Below the pieces are notes generated by a model. That model searched no databases, had not been told where the DNA came from, and saw only the letters and a program-made list of their open reading frames with translations. From Thiosulfatimonas sediminis (GTDB taxonomy: Bacteria > Pseudomonadota > Gammaproteobacteria > Thiomicrospirales > Thiomicrospiraceae): DNA of 64,000 nucleotides. The stretch spans positions 1,054,001 to 1,118,000 of the forward strand of contig NZ_AP021889.1 of NCBI RefSeq assembly GCF_011398355.1, in the 5' to 3' direction. Positions within the stretch are counted from its first letter, which is position 1; each line of letters opens with the position of its first letter. The position numbers were made by a program, and so were the translations under genes. Positions 35,616 through 45,104 of the stretch are shown here, in pieces.

Positions 35616-37753
35616 GCTTGGGTTCTCCCTACCTGTCCTTGGCGAAGTGCTTCGAGAACTTGATCTTTTGGCCCATCGGCAATCACACGGCCTTTATCGA
35701 GTACGATAATCCGCTCGACCAAATTAAGTAAACTGGTGCGGTGGGTAATGGTAATGAGGGTTTTTCCAGTTACAATTGTTTGTAAATTTTTACTAAAAGT
35801 AGCTTCTGCAGAGAAGTCTAATGAACCGGTTGGCTCGTCAAATAGCAAAATCGGTGGGTCGTTGATAATGGCGCGAGCCAGCGCAACAGATTGTTTTTGT
35901 CCGCCGGAAAGCGATTGACCGCGTTCGCCAACCTGCATATTGAAGCCTTCAGGATGCGCATTAATGATGGGCGCTAATCCTGAGATATGACTGGCGTTAA
36001 CAATTTGTTCGTCACTGGCCAAAGGTGCGCTGAACATAAGGTTTTCTTTCAAGGTTCCATTAAATAATACAATGTCTTGAGGGATGTAGCCGATGTTGCG
36101 GCGCAGTTCGGCAGGGTCGATTTGTCGAATGTCGATGCCGTCCAGTAAGATGCTGCCACCGCTCGGTTCAAACAGACTTAGTAACAGTTTTTCTAAGGTG
36201 GTTTTTCCAGAACCGTTACGACCGAGAATCGCAACTCGTTCGCCTTGTCTGATTTTGAAACTGATTTTGCTTAACGCCAAGCGGTCATCGTTTGGGTAAC
36301 TGAAATCAACATTCCGAAATTCGATATCGCCTTTTAGTTGACCTTGGTGAACCCAAGATTTCCCTTGTGGCCGTTCGACATCCCGTTGCATGATTTCTTC
36401 CAAGGCTTGATAAGAGGTCGCTGCATAATGATATTGTGCCAGTAAGCCAGCTGTCTGACTGATCGGGCCCATTGCGCGAGAGGTTAGAAGGTAAGCGGCA
36501 ATTAAGGCTCCTTGAGAAATCTCACCCTCGATAATCAGATAAACCCCCAGAACGATAACACTAACGCTGGCCATTTGTTGTACCCAAGTGGCTCCGTTGC
36601 TAATTGATGCGGAGAGAAAGCGCATTTTTGCCGCATTTCGGGTGATAAATAGAGTCGCTTTTTCCCAGCGTGATTGTGCTCGACTTTCTGCGTTGAAGCC
36701 TTTAAGCGTTTCAATATTCGCGACGGCTTCGTAGAGCGTGTCGTTGCGTTTGGCACTGGCTTCCATCGAGTCGATGGATAGTTCATGCATTTTTTGTTGT
36801 GCGCTTAACGCATAGGTTATAACCACCAAGATGGCAATCACAATAGGAATAACCAAAATGGGGTTGATCAGCGCAATGATAAGCGTGAAGAGCAGTACAA
36901 ACGGTAAATCAACTAGCGCGGTCACGGTTAAAGAACCGATAAAACTGCGAATGGATTCAAAGGATTGTACGTTGGAAATAAATGAGCCAGATGAGCGAGG
37001 CCGATGCACGAGCCGCATATTTAATACGCGCTCCATAATGCTTGAGGAGAGTTTCACATCGGCACGGTTAGCGGCTAAATCGACAAACCAGCTGCGCATC
37101 AATTTTAAAATCATCTCGGTTGTAATCACTAAAAAGATACCCGCCGCCAGAATCCACAAGGTATCCGTTGTATGATTGGGCACGACTCTGTCATAGACAT
37201 TCATTACAAACATCGGCATGGCGATAGCAAAGAGATTAATCAAAATAGAGGCGATTAAAATGTCTTTATATAGACCGCGATTTTCTTGAATCACTCCCCA
37301 AAACCAGTGAAGTGAGGGTTTTGCGATTTTTAATGCTTGAGTTTGGTAGAGAAACTCTGGACGGACATAAATGACTTGTCCTTGATATTGGTGATTAAGC
37401 TCGTCTAAAGCGATTGTTTGTGCGCTTTCTGGAATATCTGAGAAGCCAACAGTGGCGTGTTGTTCGTTCAGTTCATAGAGTATGCAGGCATCATTTTCTT
37501 GCGTCTTTGGATTTTTAATAATGAGCACACAAGGCAATAAATGAGGATTAATTTGTGCTAAACGTCGAGTTTGTATTTTGCTGCTTAAGCCGGCGCGTTT
37601 CGCGGCACGTTCAAAAACAGAGGGAATTAAAATGCCTTCTTCAAGAGGTAAACCATTGAGTAGTGATTCTTGAGAGATATCTCGTTCGTGTATTTGGCAT
37701 AAATGCAAAAGACAGCTGCTTAATGGATCGTGTTTGCTTGATTGATTATTCAT
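35612..37753 (-). CDS. lapB: Type I secretion ABC exporter (LapB family)
   Basis: A 713-residue protein. An N-terminal C39-like domain (about 1-135) lacks the DCG nucleophile motif of true C39 peptidases, as expected for exporters of uncleaved C-terminal-signal substrates. Six membrane helices (about 155-430) follow, then an ATPase with Walker A GRNGSGKTT, signature LSGGQKQ, Walker B PILLFDEPT and a His in ITITHRTS. Length and order match the LssB/LapB exporters of giant adhesins. It is the first gene of a minus-strand operon with lapC, the LuxR-type regulator and probably the GGDEF-EAL gene. Confidence 0.92.
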   Translation of the reverse strand: MNNQSSKHDPLSSCLLHLCQIHERDISQESLLNGLPLEEGILIPSVFERAAKRAGLSSKIQTRRLAQINPHLLPCVLIIKNPKTQENDACILYELNEQHATVGFSDIPESAQTIALDELNHQYQGQVIYVRPEFLYQTQALKIAKPSLHWFWGVIQENRGLYKDILIASILINLFAIAMPMFVMNVYDRVVPNHTTDTLWILAAGIFLVITTEMILKLMRSWFVDLAANRADVKLSSSIMERVLNMRLVHRPRSSGSFISNVQSFESIRSFIGSLTVTALVDLPFVLLFTLIIALINPILVIPIVIAILVVITYALSAQQKMHELSIDSMEASAKRNDTLYEAVANIETLKGFNAESRAQSRWEKATLFITRNAAKMRFLSASISNGATWVQQMASVSVIVLGVYLIIEGEISQGALIAAYLLTSRAMGPISQTAGLLAQYHYAATSYQALEEIMQRDVERPQGKSWVHQGQLKGDIEFRNVDFSYPNDDRLALSKISFKIRQGERVAILGRNGSGKTTLEKLLLSLFEPSGGSILLDGIDIRQIDPAELRRNIGYIPQDIVLFNGTLKENLMFSAPLASDEQIVNASHISGLAPIINAHPEGFNMQVGERGQSLSGGQKQSVALARAIINDPPILLFDEPTGSLDFSAEATFSKNLQTIVTGKTLITITHRTSLLNLVERIIVLDKGRVIADGPKDQVLEALRQGQVGRTQA

Positions 37754-37904
37754 AAGAGATTAAGTTTTTCACTCATTAAGCCTGCGATGACTTTTGGACG
37801 AATTGGTTGGTGCTTAAGTTAATGTAGACTTTTTCTGCGTCGTCTTTCGTTTTTGTGTCGAGAAAATAATACTACCTGAGTAATAATTCTATGCAAATTT
37901 GTTA

Positions 37905-37946
37905 ATAAGAAAAACAAAAGCCACTAAAGCTTTTGCTTTAGCGGCT
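37905..37946 (-). terminator. Terminator of the tolC-ompA fusion gene
   Basis: agccactaaagc (37919-37930) and gctttagcggct (37935-37946) form a 12-bp stem with one mismatch. On the minus strand it is followed by a U-rich stretch (complement of 37905-37918). It separates the outer-membrane gene from the lapB operon, so lapB needs its own promoter in 37754-37904. Confidence 0.75.
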
Positions 37947-37968
37947 TGTTTGGTTGATTAAAAATAAC

Positions 37969-39816
37969 TTACTCTGCAAGGATTAAGGTTATTTTTGATT
38001 CCACTCGACGATTGACGTTATTCGCCTCAGGCGTTGTCGCGTTAACCAATGGTTTTGTTTCTCCAAAGCCAAGACTGGTTACGCGTGAACGGGGAATATT
38101 GAACTTGTTTGTTAACTCATTCGCTACCGCTTGCGCGCGTCTTTCTGACAACCACTGGTTGTAAGCTTCTGGCCCTTCTAAAGAAGCATGGCCTTGAATT
38201 TCAACCTTAGTTTCTGAATTGTTTTGCAAGAACTCAGCCAGTGCTTTGATGTCATTTTCGTATTTATCATCAATAATGGATGAATTGAACTTAAAGTTAA
38301 CTTCTAAGCGATAGGTATTTCCCGCTTCATTTTGCGGTGAAGGGACTTCAAACTTAGATGGAAGGCTGATTGGTTTAGGACGCTCAATTGCGGCTGAAAA
38401 ATCCGGTACTTCAAGAATAGGGCAGGTTGTCGCTGGATCGACTGGAATCGGCTCTGAACCTAAGTCGGCTAAAGATGGGACGCCATCACGAGTAATGGCT
38501 AGGGTATTAAGTAATTCCCCCATTTTAGCAAGTGTTTTTGCAATCGAAATATTACGGTCAAACAACGCATTAGCATAAGAACGGCTGGCTTGGAAAAATT
38601 CGATTTCAGTATCAAGTAAATCCAGTAGTGTTCTTTGGCCAATCGAGAACTGGTCTTTAAATGCCACACGCACCTTGTCAGAGGCATCTAAGTGCTGTTG
38701 TAGAATCGGTAGTTGATCATTGAGTTTGCGGACGTCGTTAAAAGAAATTTGCATCTCTTGACGCATATCTACACAGACTTTTTCTCGTTGGTATTGAGCG
38801 CGGTTGACTTCTTCCATCGCTTTCTGTACTAGGGCGTCTGTGCGATGGCCATTGTATAGATTGTAACGAAACTCCAAGGCTATTTTACCGTCTTGAATAC
38901 CGTTACTCTCACCTTGTAAATCATAGGTTTGGGCGCCGTATTCACCGCGCAAATCTAAGTTTGGTTTAAAGCCGGCACGCTCTTTATTGACATCACTTCG
39001 TTTGGCTTCAATATTACGAATTGCGGCATGAAAGGCAGCATTGTGCTTATAAGCGCTGTCCATAACGCTTTGAAAGTTACTAGGGATAGCGCCTGAATCA
39101 AAATCCATTGCATTGAGATTTTGTGCAGGAATTTGTCCGACAATTCTTAAAAAACGTGAGCTGACATCGTGTAAGTTGGCTTTTTCCGTTAATAAATTGG
39201 ATTCCGCTAACGCCAAACGGCCGCTAATTTGTTCAAGATCGGCACGGCGAGTCGCGCCAGTTTCCACGCCCGCTGCAATTTTTCCATAAACATCGAGGTG
39301 GTTATCGTAATTTTGCTGAGCAATCGCGGTGAGTTTGCGAAAGCGTAAAACATCTTGGTAAGCGGTATAAGTTTGCAGGGCAATGCTTTCAACCGAATCA
39401 AGTAGCTGGAAGTAACTGACTAATTCGGCATTCTTAAAGCCTTCAATGTTCTTTGCCGTGCGCTGGCCATCGTAAAGCATTTGCGTCACCGTTAAACGGC
39501 CACTAGCGCCATGGTAATTTTCATTAGTGGTGTAACTTTTATGTTGTAACGAGTAATCGGCAAATAAATCTACATTAGGGCGTAGTTCAGAATTGGCACT
39601 GTTAGTATCTTGCTGGGAAGATAAAAAATTGTGCCAAGCTGCTTGAACTTCAGGATTGTTTTCAATAGCAAACTTAATTGTTTCATTAAGCGAGTTATCA
39701 GAAATCGTCGCTACAGGAGCTGCGAAAGCTTGCGCAGAAGTCAGTAGTCCTGCTAAGGCAAGTAATTTTACGCCTTTCCTAAATACAAATGAGTTGGTTG
39801 CAGTTGAATAAAACAT
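37969..39816 (-). CDS. TolC-family outer membrane channel fused to OmpA-like domain
   Basis: A 615-residue protein. It has a signal peptide ending AFA|AP (about residue 32), two TolC-type outer membrane efflux repeats (about 40-435) with the usual long helices, a proline-rich linker (about 440-490), then an OmpA C-terminal domain (about 495-610: VNFKFNSSIIDD, YNQWLSERRAQAV, NNVNRRVESKI). It should be the outer-membrane exit of the type I system (LapE/AggA role), with the extra domain held near peptidoglycan. In the OmpA part the conserved Asp of the G-x-T-D motif is replaced (GHASLEG), while the Arg in LSERRAQ is kept. It is a single uninterrupted frame, divergent from the adhesin at 40032. 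Confidence 0.9.
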   Translation of the reverse strand: MFYSTATNSFVFRKGVKLLALAGLLTSAQAFAAPVATISDNSLNETIKFAIENNPEVQAAWHNFLSSQQDTNSANSELRPNVDLFADYSLQHKSYTTNENYHGASGRLTVTQMLYDGQRTAKNIEGFKNAELVSYFQLLDSVESIALQTYTAYQDVLRFRKLTAIAQQNYDNHLDVYGKIAAGVETGATRRADLEQISGRLALAESNLLTEKANLHDVSSRFLRIVGQIPAQNLNAMDFDSGAIPSNFQSVMDSAYKHNAAFHAAIRNIEAKRSDVNKERAGFKPNLDLRGEYGAQTYDLQGESNGIQDGKIALEFRYNLYNGHRTDALVQKAMEEVNRAQYQREKVCVDMRQEMQISFNDVRKLNDQLPILQQHLDASDKVRVAFKDQFSIGQRTLLDLLDTEIEFFQASRSYANALFDRNISIAKTLAKMGELLNTLAITRDGVPSLADLGSEPIPVDPATTCPILEVPDFSAAIERPKPISLPSKFEVPSPQNEAGNTYRLEVNFKFNSSIIDDKYENDIKALAEFLQNNSETKVEIQGHASLEGPEAYNQWLSERRAQAVANELTNKFNIPRSRVTSLGFGETKPLVNATTPEANNVNRRVESKITLILAE

Positions 39817-39833
39817 GGTGATAACCTCGAAGG

Positions 39834-39965
39834 CTTAGGTAATTTAATTTATTGATGGATCGTGTTTTCATAATTTTGAATCAAAAAGTACAATCCTGTT
39901 TTTTTTACGCAATTTTAAGTTTCAAAGCATAGGTTTTTAAAATACTTAACAACATCATACCTAAG
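39834..39965. promoter_or_regulatory. Divergent promoter region with widely spaced inverted repeat
   Basis: In the 215 bases between the tolC-ompA and adhesin genes, cttaggta (39834-39841) and tacctaag (39958-39965) are exact inverted copies about 116 bases apart, one near each gene start. They could be paired operator sites for a looping regulator such as the LuxR-type protein. This is only a pattern; eight-base matches at this spacing can occur by chance. Confidence 0.22.
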
Positions 39966-40031
39966 TACGATTTTGACGTCTATTGAATAGTTTAGCAGGA
40001 GTGACTTTAAAATTTTTATTCATGGAAATCG

Positions 40032-43000
40032 TTGTGTGTCGCAAGCAGTTGCAGAAATTACTTAAATGATGTTTTTTCTGTTTTGGAGGGTGAAAATGTT
40101 GCAATCGGTACACTTCTGAACACTGGCAATATTGTAAGAATTGGAGCTACGAGCAATGTAGAACTTACATTACAGAGCGGACAGGTTGTGAAAATTGCCA
40201 GCAACCAAACAATCGTCATTCCAAATAGTAATTTAGCCGGGCAAGCGCAATCTTTCGATAATGCTGTCCAAGCACAAACCCTTAATGATGTACTGGGGTT
40301 ACTGAATCAAGAAGGGGATATTCTTGAAAACTTGGAAGAGACAGCAGCCGGTGCTGCCGATAATGGCGGTGCGACGACATTGACGCTTTACAGCATCTCT
40401 GAATCTCAAGACGAGCAATATCAAGAAGAAGGTGGAGTACCACAAGTATCGCGTATTGTTGAAACGACCGATCCAGTAACGCTTGATGATGAAACAACGG
40501 TCACTGCTGAGGCTCAGCAAGCTAATGAGGGCGTTGCTACCGAAACATTACCGATTCAAGAAGAGCCAGTACCAGAAGAGCCTGTACCAGAAGAGCCTGT
40601 ACCAGAAGAGCCTGTACCAGAAGAGCCTGTACCAGAAGAGCCAGTACCAGAAGAGCCAGTACCAGAAGAGCCAGTACCAGAAGAGCCTGTACCTGCAGAC
40701 ACCCAAGGTCCAAGCCTAGAGATCACCGAGCAAGACGGCACCGTCACCTTCCAATTCAGCGAAGCTGTCAAAGACTTCACCCAAGACGATGTGCAAATCA
40801 CTGGTGGAAGTCTGAGCGACTTCACCCAAGTGGATGGCGATACGTGGACCGCGACCTTTACACCGGATGCAAGTTTTGAAGGCACCGCACAAATCAGCGT
40901 TGCGGATAACACCTACACGGACCTGAGTGACAACAATGGGACGGGTGCTCAACTGGAACTGGGTGTCGACACCCAAGGTCCAAGCCTAGAGATCACCGAG
41001 CAAGACGGCACCGTCACCTTCCAATTCAGCGAAGCTGTCAAAGACTTCACCCAAGACGATGTGCAAATCACTGGTGGAAGTCTGAGCGACTTCACCCAAG
41101 TGGATGGCGATACGTGGACCGCGACCTTTACACCGGATGCAAGTTTTGAAGGCACCGCACAAATCAGCGTTGCGGATAACACCTACACGGACCTGAGTGA
41201 CAACAATGGGACGGGTGCTCAACTGGAACTGGGTGTCGACACCCAAGGTCCAAGCCTAGAGATCACCGAGCAAGACGGCACCGTCACCTTCCAATTCAGC
41301 GAAGCTGTCAAAGACTTCACCCAAGACGATGTGCAAATCACTGGTGGAAGTCTGAGCGACTTCACCCAAGTGGATGGCGATACGTGGACCGCGACCTTTA
41401 CACCGGATGCAAGTTTTGAAGGCACCGCACAAATCAGTGTTGCGGATAACACCTACACGGACCTGAGTGACAACAATGGGACGGGTGCTCAACTGGAACT
41501 GGGTGTCGACACCCAAGGTCCAAGCCTAGAGATCACCGAGCAAGACGGTACCGTCACCTTCCAATTCAGCGAAGCTGTCAAAGACTTCACCCAAGACGAT
41601 GTGCAAATCACTGGTGGAAGTCTGAGCGACTTCACCCAAGTGGATGGCGATACGTGGACCGCGACCTTTACACCGGATGCAAATTTTGAAGGCACCGCAC
41701 AAATCAGCGTTGCGGATAACACCTACACGGACCTGAGTGACAACAATGGGACGGGTGCTCAACTGGAACTGGGTGTCGACACCCAAGGTCCAAGCCTAGA
41801 GATCACCGAGCAAGACGGCACCGTCACCTTCCAATTCAGCGAAGCTGTCAAAGACTTCACCCAAGACGATGTGCAAATCACTGGTGGAAGTCTGAGCGAC
41901 TTCACCCAAGTGGATGGCGATACGTGGACCGCGACCTTTACACCGGATGCAAGTTTTGAAGGCACCGCACAAATCAGCGTTGCGGATAACACCTACACGG
42001 ACCTGAGTGACAACAACGGGACAGGTGATGAGCTGAATTTGCCGATTTCAGAGAATAAAACACCATACATTAAAGTTGACAATGATAGTTACCCTGATAA
42101 TCAGCCAGGTATCGATGAGGTGTTTGAGTCAGGTCTTGCTTTAGGTTCATTGGTGGGGCAAAAACCTGTGGTCGCGGTAGGCGAAATTCGTTTGTTCGAC
42201 GCCGATGGTTTGGGTGATCTTACCGAGATTCGTTTTGGTGGAGAGGCAGGCACTCTTGTGTCAATGACGCAATTGGAAGCATTGGCGCTTGGAAATATGG
42301 CTTCCATTTCGATTGCAGATGCAGGGCTAACATACGGTAGTTTGTCTATTACGGCTTATGATTCAACTACGGGTGTCATTGCTTATGAATACACTTTAAA
42401 CACAGCAGTTGAAAACTCGCAGGAAAGTGATGATTTTAGCGAATCATTCAGTATTGAAGTTGCTGATCAAAAAGGTTGGTCTGATTCTGTGCAGGCTTCA
42501 ATCAAAATCATAGATGATAAACCAGAGATTGATCCTGAGGCGTTTGATGTCAGTGGTTCTTATGATTTAAATGCTTTATTTGGTGCAGATGGCGCTGGAA
42601 CGATTGTTTTTTCGGCAGACTTGCATGCTCAGGCGGTAACGGATAAAGACGGTCAGCCGGTGTACTTCAATGGTTCGGCTCTAAAGTGGAACCTTGTTGA
42701 TGGTGTACTGACGGCAGTTTCCGAAGCGGGCGATACGGCGATAACCGTGACACTGAATCCAACAGATAACAATTATACGATTGAGATTGCGGATGGTGTC
42801 TTTGGTCTAACACCTGCTAACAATTTGCTTGGTGTGGAGTCATTTACCGGTGGGAACAGCGGGTTTTTCGGCTTGTTTAATAATTTGCTTGGCATTTTGG
42901 CAACCTCACTTGATGGCACTGTAAACACTAATCAAGGTTATGTTGGTGTTGCTGATCAGTGGATTGATCAGGGTGAAACGCTGACGCTGAGTTTCTTTGA

Positions 43001-44729
43001 TGGAATGGTGAAGCCCGCTGATATTAAACCTAACGATCTTGTCTTGGGCGATATTCTTGGCGAATCGAGTTTTGCTGGGGTTTCGGCTTTCTCAGCACTG
43101 ATTGATTTTCAAGGTAATTCAACAGGCAATGAGGTTATCGAGCTACTTCTGACCATGATTGATGGGTCGCAAGTAACTTATATGGCAAATGTAATCGATG
43201 GTGCCATTGAGGTAGTTGCGAGCAAATTACCAGTTGTGGCGGTTAACTTTATTGGCTGTGATGATTTTGATTATCGTGTTGGGGCGTTAAGTGTTGTTGA
43301 AACACAGCCTGAAGAGGTTAACTTGGCGATTCCAGTTACTATTGAAGATGGTGATCAAGATGTGGTTGACGCCCTGATTGAGGGCACAATTCCGTCTCAA
43401 GTGACTCCTGTGATTAGTAATGACCCGCCACAAGTGTTCATTGAAGGCAGTGGCGGCTTATTTGGTCTGCTTGGCATTGAGTTTAATCCGCTGATTGATT
43501 TGGGCTTTGAGCAAAAATTGGCGGTTTACGACTCAGCCGACAATATCACCCAGGTTGAGATCAGTTATTCCAGTTTAGCGAGCTTTAATTTCAATGCTAT
43601 ATTTGGCAACCCAGGCCAGCCTTTTTATTTGGATACTAGCGAGAGTGGCCTAACCGTGACGGTGGAGTCAAGCAGTGGCATGCTTGGAATGATTAATACT
43701 TCTTATAAGGTGACTATCACTAAGCCAGGTGGAGATGGGGTTAATCAGTCGATGACGAATGCGGAACTCAATGAACTGCTTGCAACTTTCCAAGTCAATA
43801 ATAGCAATACGTTCTTTGCGGCAGATTTGATGAGCAATTTGAGCATTCGCGCAGTCGATGCCAATGGTGATGCAGACAGTGAATCCCTAAGCCAGCTTAT
43901 TTCGGTAGAAAGTAATCTGTTGTCCGCCGTGACGAAGAAAAGTGTTTTTGCTGATGATATTGTGGAGGGCTTAGCCTTTGAGACCAATTCAGGTATTAAA
44001 GGGTTGACCGATGAAAATGGCGCTTTTTCTTACCGTGATGGGGATTCTGTTGCCTTTAAGATTGGTGATGTACTGATCGGTGTTGCCAGTGCTGAAGATT
44101 TGGCTGCGGGTTATGTTTTCTTGCAAGATTTAGCGGATGTTTCTCGTTCTGATTTGAATAGCGAATATGTTGAAAATATGGCGGTATTCTTGCAGACGCT
44201 GGATGCTAATGCTAATCCAGCAGACGGGATTTTGATTACCCCAGAAGTTCATCAGCAATTGGCTGGTCAAAGCATTGATCTAGCTACAGCCAGTGAGCAA
44301 GAACTTCAGCAATTCTTGTTGGATAATGGTTTTGAGAATATTGTCACTGAAGTCGATGCAATGGCTCATGTGCAAGCCACTTTGATGAACTTAACGGATA
44401 TGACCGCTGCCGCTTTTGATTTACATATTCCTGATTCAGAGCTGGCGTTAATCAGTCAAGGTTTTGATTATGCGAATATTGATATTGCAACTCCACCGGC
44501 TGATTTTATCGAGTCCATGGCATTGGAGGATATGAGCATATTTGATGTGGTGCAGAATGACTTCACCGAGGTCGTCTTTGATTATTTGGAAAGTGCAGAC
44601 GATCAAGAAGAGCAGAATGAACTGGATTCACTGGATTCGGTTAAGATTTTTTCTAAAACGACTTTTGGTAGAAACGAAACGATGGAAGAAGTGATTCAAA
44701 GTCATTTAGACGATACAACAAATTTGTAA
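40032..44729 (+). CDS. Large LapA-like repeat adhesin (1565 residues), start uncertain
   Basis: A type I-secreted adhesin candidate. The N-terminus is a retention module with ETAAG (Thr104-Ala-Ala-Gly107), the di-alanine site cut by LapG-type proteases. Next come nine EEPVP pentapeptides (about 177-221), five near-identical 90-residue Ig-like repeats (about 223-665), a central domain shared with the giant adhesin at 47807 (VYFNGSALKWNL to VNLAIPVTIEDGD, about 850-1110), and a C-terminal domain also shared (GLTDENGAFSYRDGD). No RTX nonapeptides and no vWA domain are present. The open frame begins at a weak TTG. A different frame just upstream encodes VSQAVAEIT, which looks like the true module start, so a 1-base deletion near 40058 is suspected. 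It is encoded beside its likely exporter. Confidence 0.85.
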   Translation: MCVASSCRNYLNDVFSVLEGENVAIGTLLNTGNIVRIGATSNVELTLQSGQVVKIASNQTIVIPNSNLAGQAQSFDNAVQAQTLNDVLGLLNQEGDILENLEETAAGAADNGGATTLTLYSISESQDEQYQEEGGVPQVSRIVETTDPVTLDDETTVTAEAQQANEGVATETLPIQEEPVPEEPVPEEPVPEEPVPEEPVPEEPVPEEPVPEEPVPEEPVPADTQGPSLEITEQDGTVTFQFSEAVKDFTQDDVQITGGSLSDFTQVDGDTWTATFTPDASFEGTAQISVADNTYTDLSDNNGTGAQLELGVDTQGPSLEITEQDGTVTFQFSEAVKDFTQDDVQITGGSLSDFTQVDGDTWTATFTPDASFEGTAQISVADNTYTDLSDNNGTGAQLELGVDTQGPSLEITEQDGTVTFQFSEAVKDFTQDDVQITGGSLSDFTQVDGDTWTATFTPDASFEGTAQISVADNTYTDLSDNNGTGAQLELGVDTQGPSLEITEQDGTVTFQFSEAVKDFTQDDVQITGGSLSDFTQVDGDTWTATFTPDANFEGTAQISVADNTYTDLSDNNGTGAQLELGVDTQGPSLEITEQDGTVTFQFSEAVKDFTQDDVQITGGSLSDFTQVDGDTWTATFTPDASFEGTAQISVADNTYTDLSDNNGTGDELNLPISENKTPYIKVDNDSYPDNQPGIDEVFESGLALGSLVGQKPVVAVGEIRLFDADGLGDLTEIRFGGEAGTLVSMTQLEALALGNMASISIADAGLTYGSLSITAYDSTTGVIAYEYTLNTAVENSQESDDFSESFSIEVADQKGWSDSVQASIKIIDDKPEIDPEAFDVSGSYDLNALFGADGAGTIVFSADLHAQAVTDKDGQPVYFNGSALKWNLVDGVLTAVSEAGDTAITVTLNPTDNNYTIEIADGVFGLTPANNLLGVESFTGGNSGFFGLFNNLLGILATSLDGTVNTNQGYVGVADQWIDQGETLTLSFFDGMVKPADIKPNDLVLGDILGESSFAGVSAFSALIDFQGNSTGNEVIELLLTMIDGSQVTYMANVIDGAIEVVASKLPVVAVNFIGCDDFDYRVGALSVVETQPEEVNLAIPVTIEDGDQDVVDALIEGTIPSQVTPVISNDPPQVFIEGSGGLFGLLGIEFNPLIDLGFEQKLAVYDSADNITQVEISYSSLASFNFNAIFGNPGQPFYLDTSESGLTVTVESSSGMLGMINTSYKVTITKPGGDGVNQSMTNAELNELLATFQVNNSNTFFAADLMSNLSIRAVDANGDADSESLSQLISVESNLLSAVTKKSVFADDIVEGLAFETNSGIKGLTDENGAFSYRDGDSVAFKIGDVLIGVASAEDLAAGYVFLQDLADVSRSDLNSEYVENMAVFLQTLDANANPADGILITPEVHQQLAGQSIDLATASEQELQQFLLDNGFENIVTEVDAMAHVQATLMNLTDMTAAAFDLHIPDSELALISQGFDYANIDIATPPADFIESMALEDMSIFDVVQNDFTEVVFDYLESADDQEEQNELDSLDSVKIFSKTTFGRNETMEEVIQSHLDDTTNL
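40560..40694 (+). repeat. Nine tandem 15-bp repeats encoding EEPVP
   Basis: Nine in-frame copies of a 15-base unit (gaagagcc then t or a, gtacca) encode a stiff, negatively charged proline-rich spacer between the retention module and the Ig-like repeats. Copies differ only at the third base of the proline codon. The 15-base period keeps frame, so copy-number change would alter spacer length only. Confidence 0.95.
40698..42027 (+). repeat. Five tandem 270-bp repeats (Ig-like domains)
   Basis: Units start at 40698, 40968, 41238, 41508 and 41778 with a gac-acc-caa-ggt start. They encode 90-residue domains beginning DTQGPSLEITEQ with a FTPDASFEGTAQISV core. Copies differ by single bases (for example aat for agt at 41681-41683, a silent change near 41437). 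Identity breaks in the last copy after 42015. Confidence 0.95.
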
Positions 44730-45089
44730 AATTAATTATACGATTGCCAAAAAAACCGACGTGTGAGTATCGCGTTCGGTCCTCTACTCAGTCGGCAGAG
44801 AAAAATTTCTGCCGACTGACTCTTCACCTAAATTCGGCCAAGGCCAATGTTATCTTAAGTCTGTTTTGGCTTAATACACTTCAATGAATTTTCAAACGAT
44901 CAAAACCTTAAGCGGTTAAACGAATCCTTTTATTGATACCGGTGCACAATCTTGAAAGTTAATGTGACAAAGAATAAGTCCTGATTGACTTCAGCGAGGT
45001 CTTGCAAATAGTAAATTCTAGGCTTGCTTCGAAATGCATCGCTATCGCTATAGATGATTGGGATAACAACGAAGTTGCCTCTGCTAGCC
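44730..45089. other. Intergenic region between adhesin and IS66 element
   Basis: No gene is seen. agtcggcaga (44790-44799) and tctgccgact (44808-44817) form a perfect 10-bp stem with an 8-base loop about 60 bases past the adhesin stop, but without a U tract. It is a candidate terminator. This sequence once continued at 47444, before the IS66 insertion. Confidence 0.45.
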
Positions 45090-45104
45090 GTAACCGTCCG
45101 GCAA

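Noticed and set aside
35612-37753. Active C39 peptidase in the ABC exporter
   Set aside because: The N-terminal domain lacks the DCG nucleophile motif, so it is a peptidase-like docking domain only.
40299-42307. Repeated antisense frames of 77-86 codons in the adhesin repeats
   Set aside because: They repeat only because the sense repeats do; they are shadows of the coding strand.
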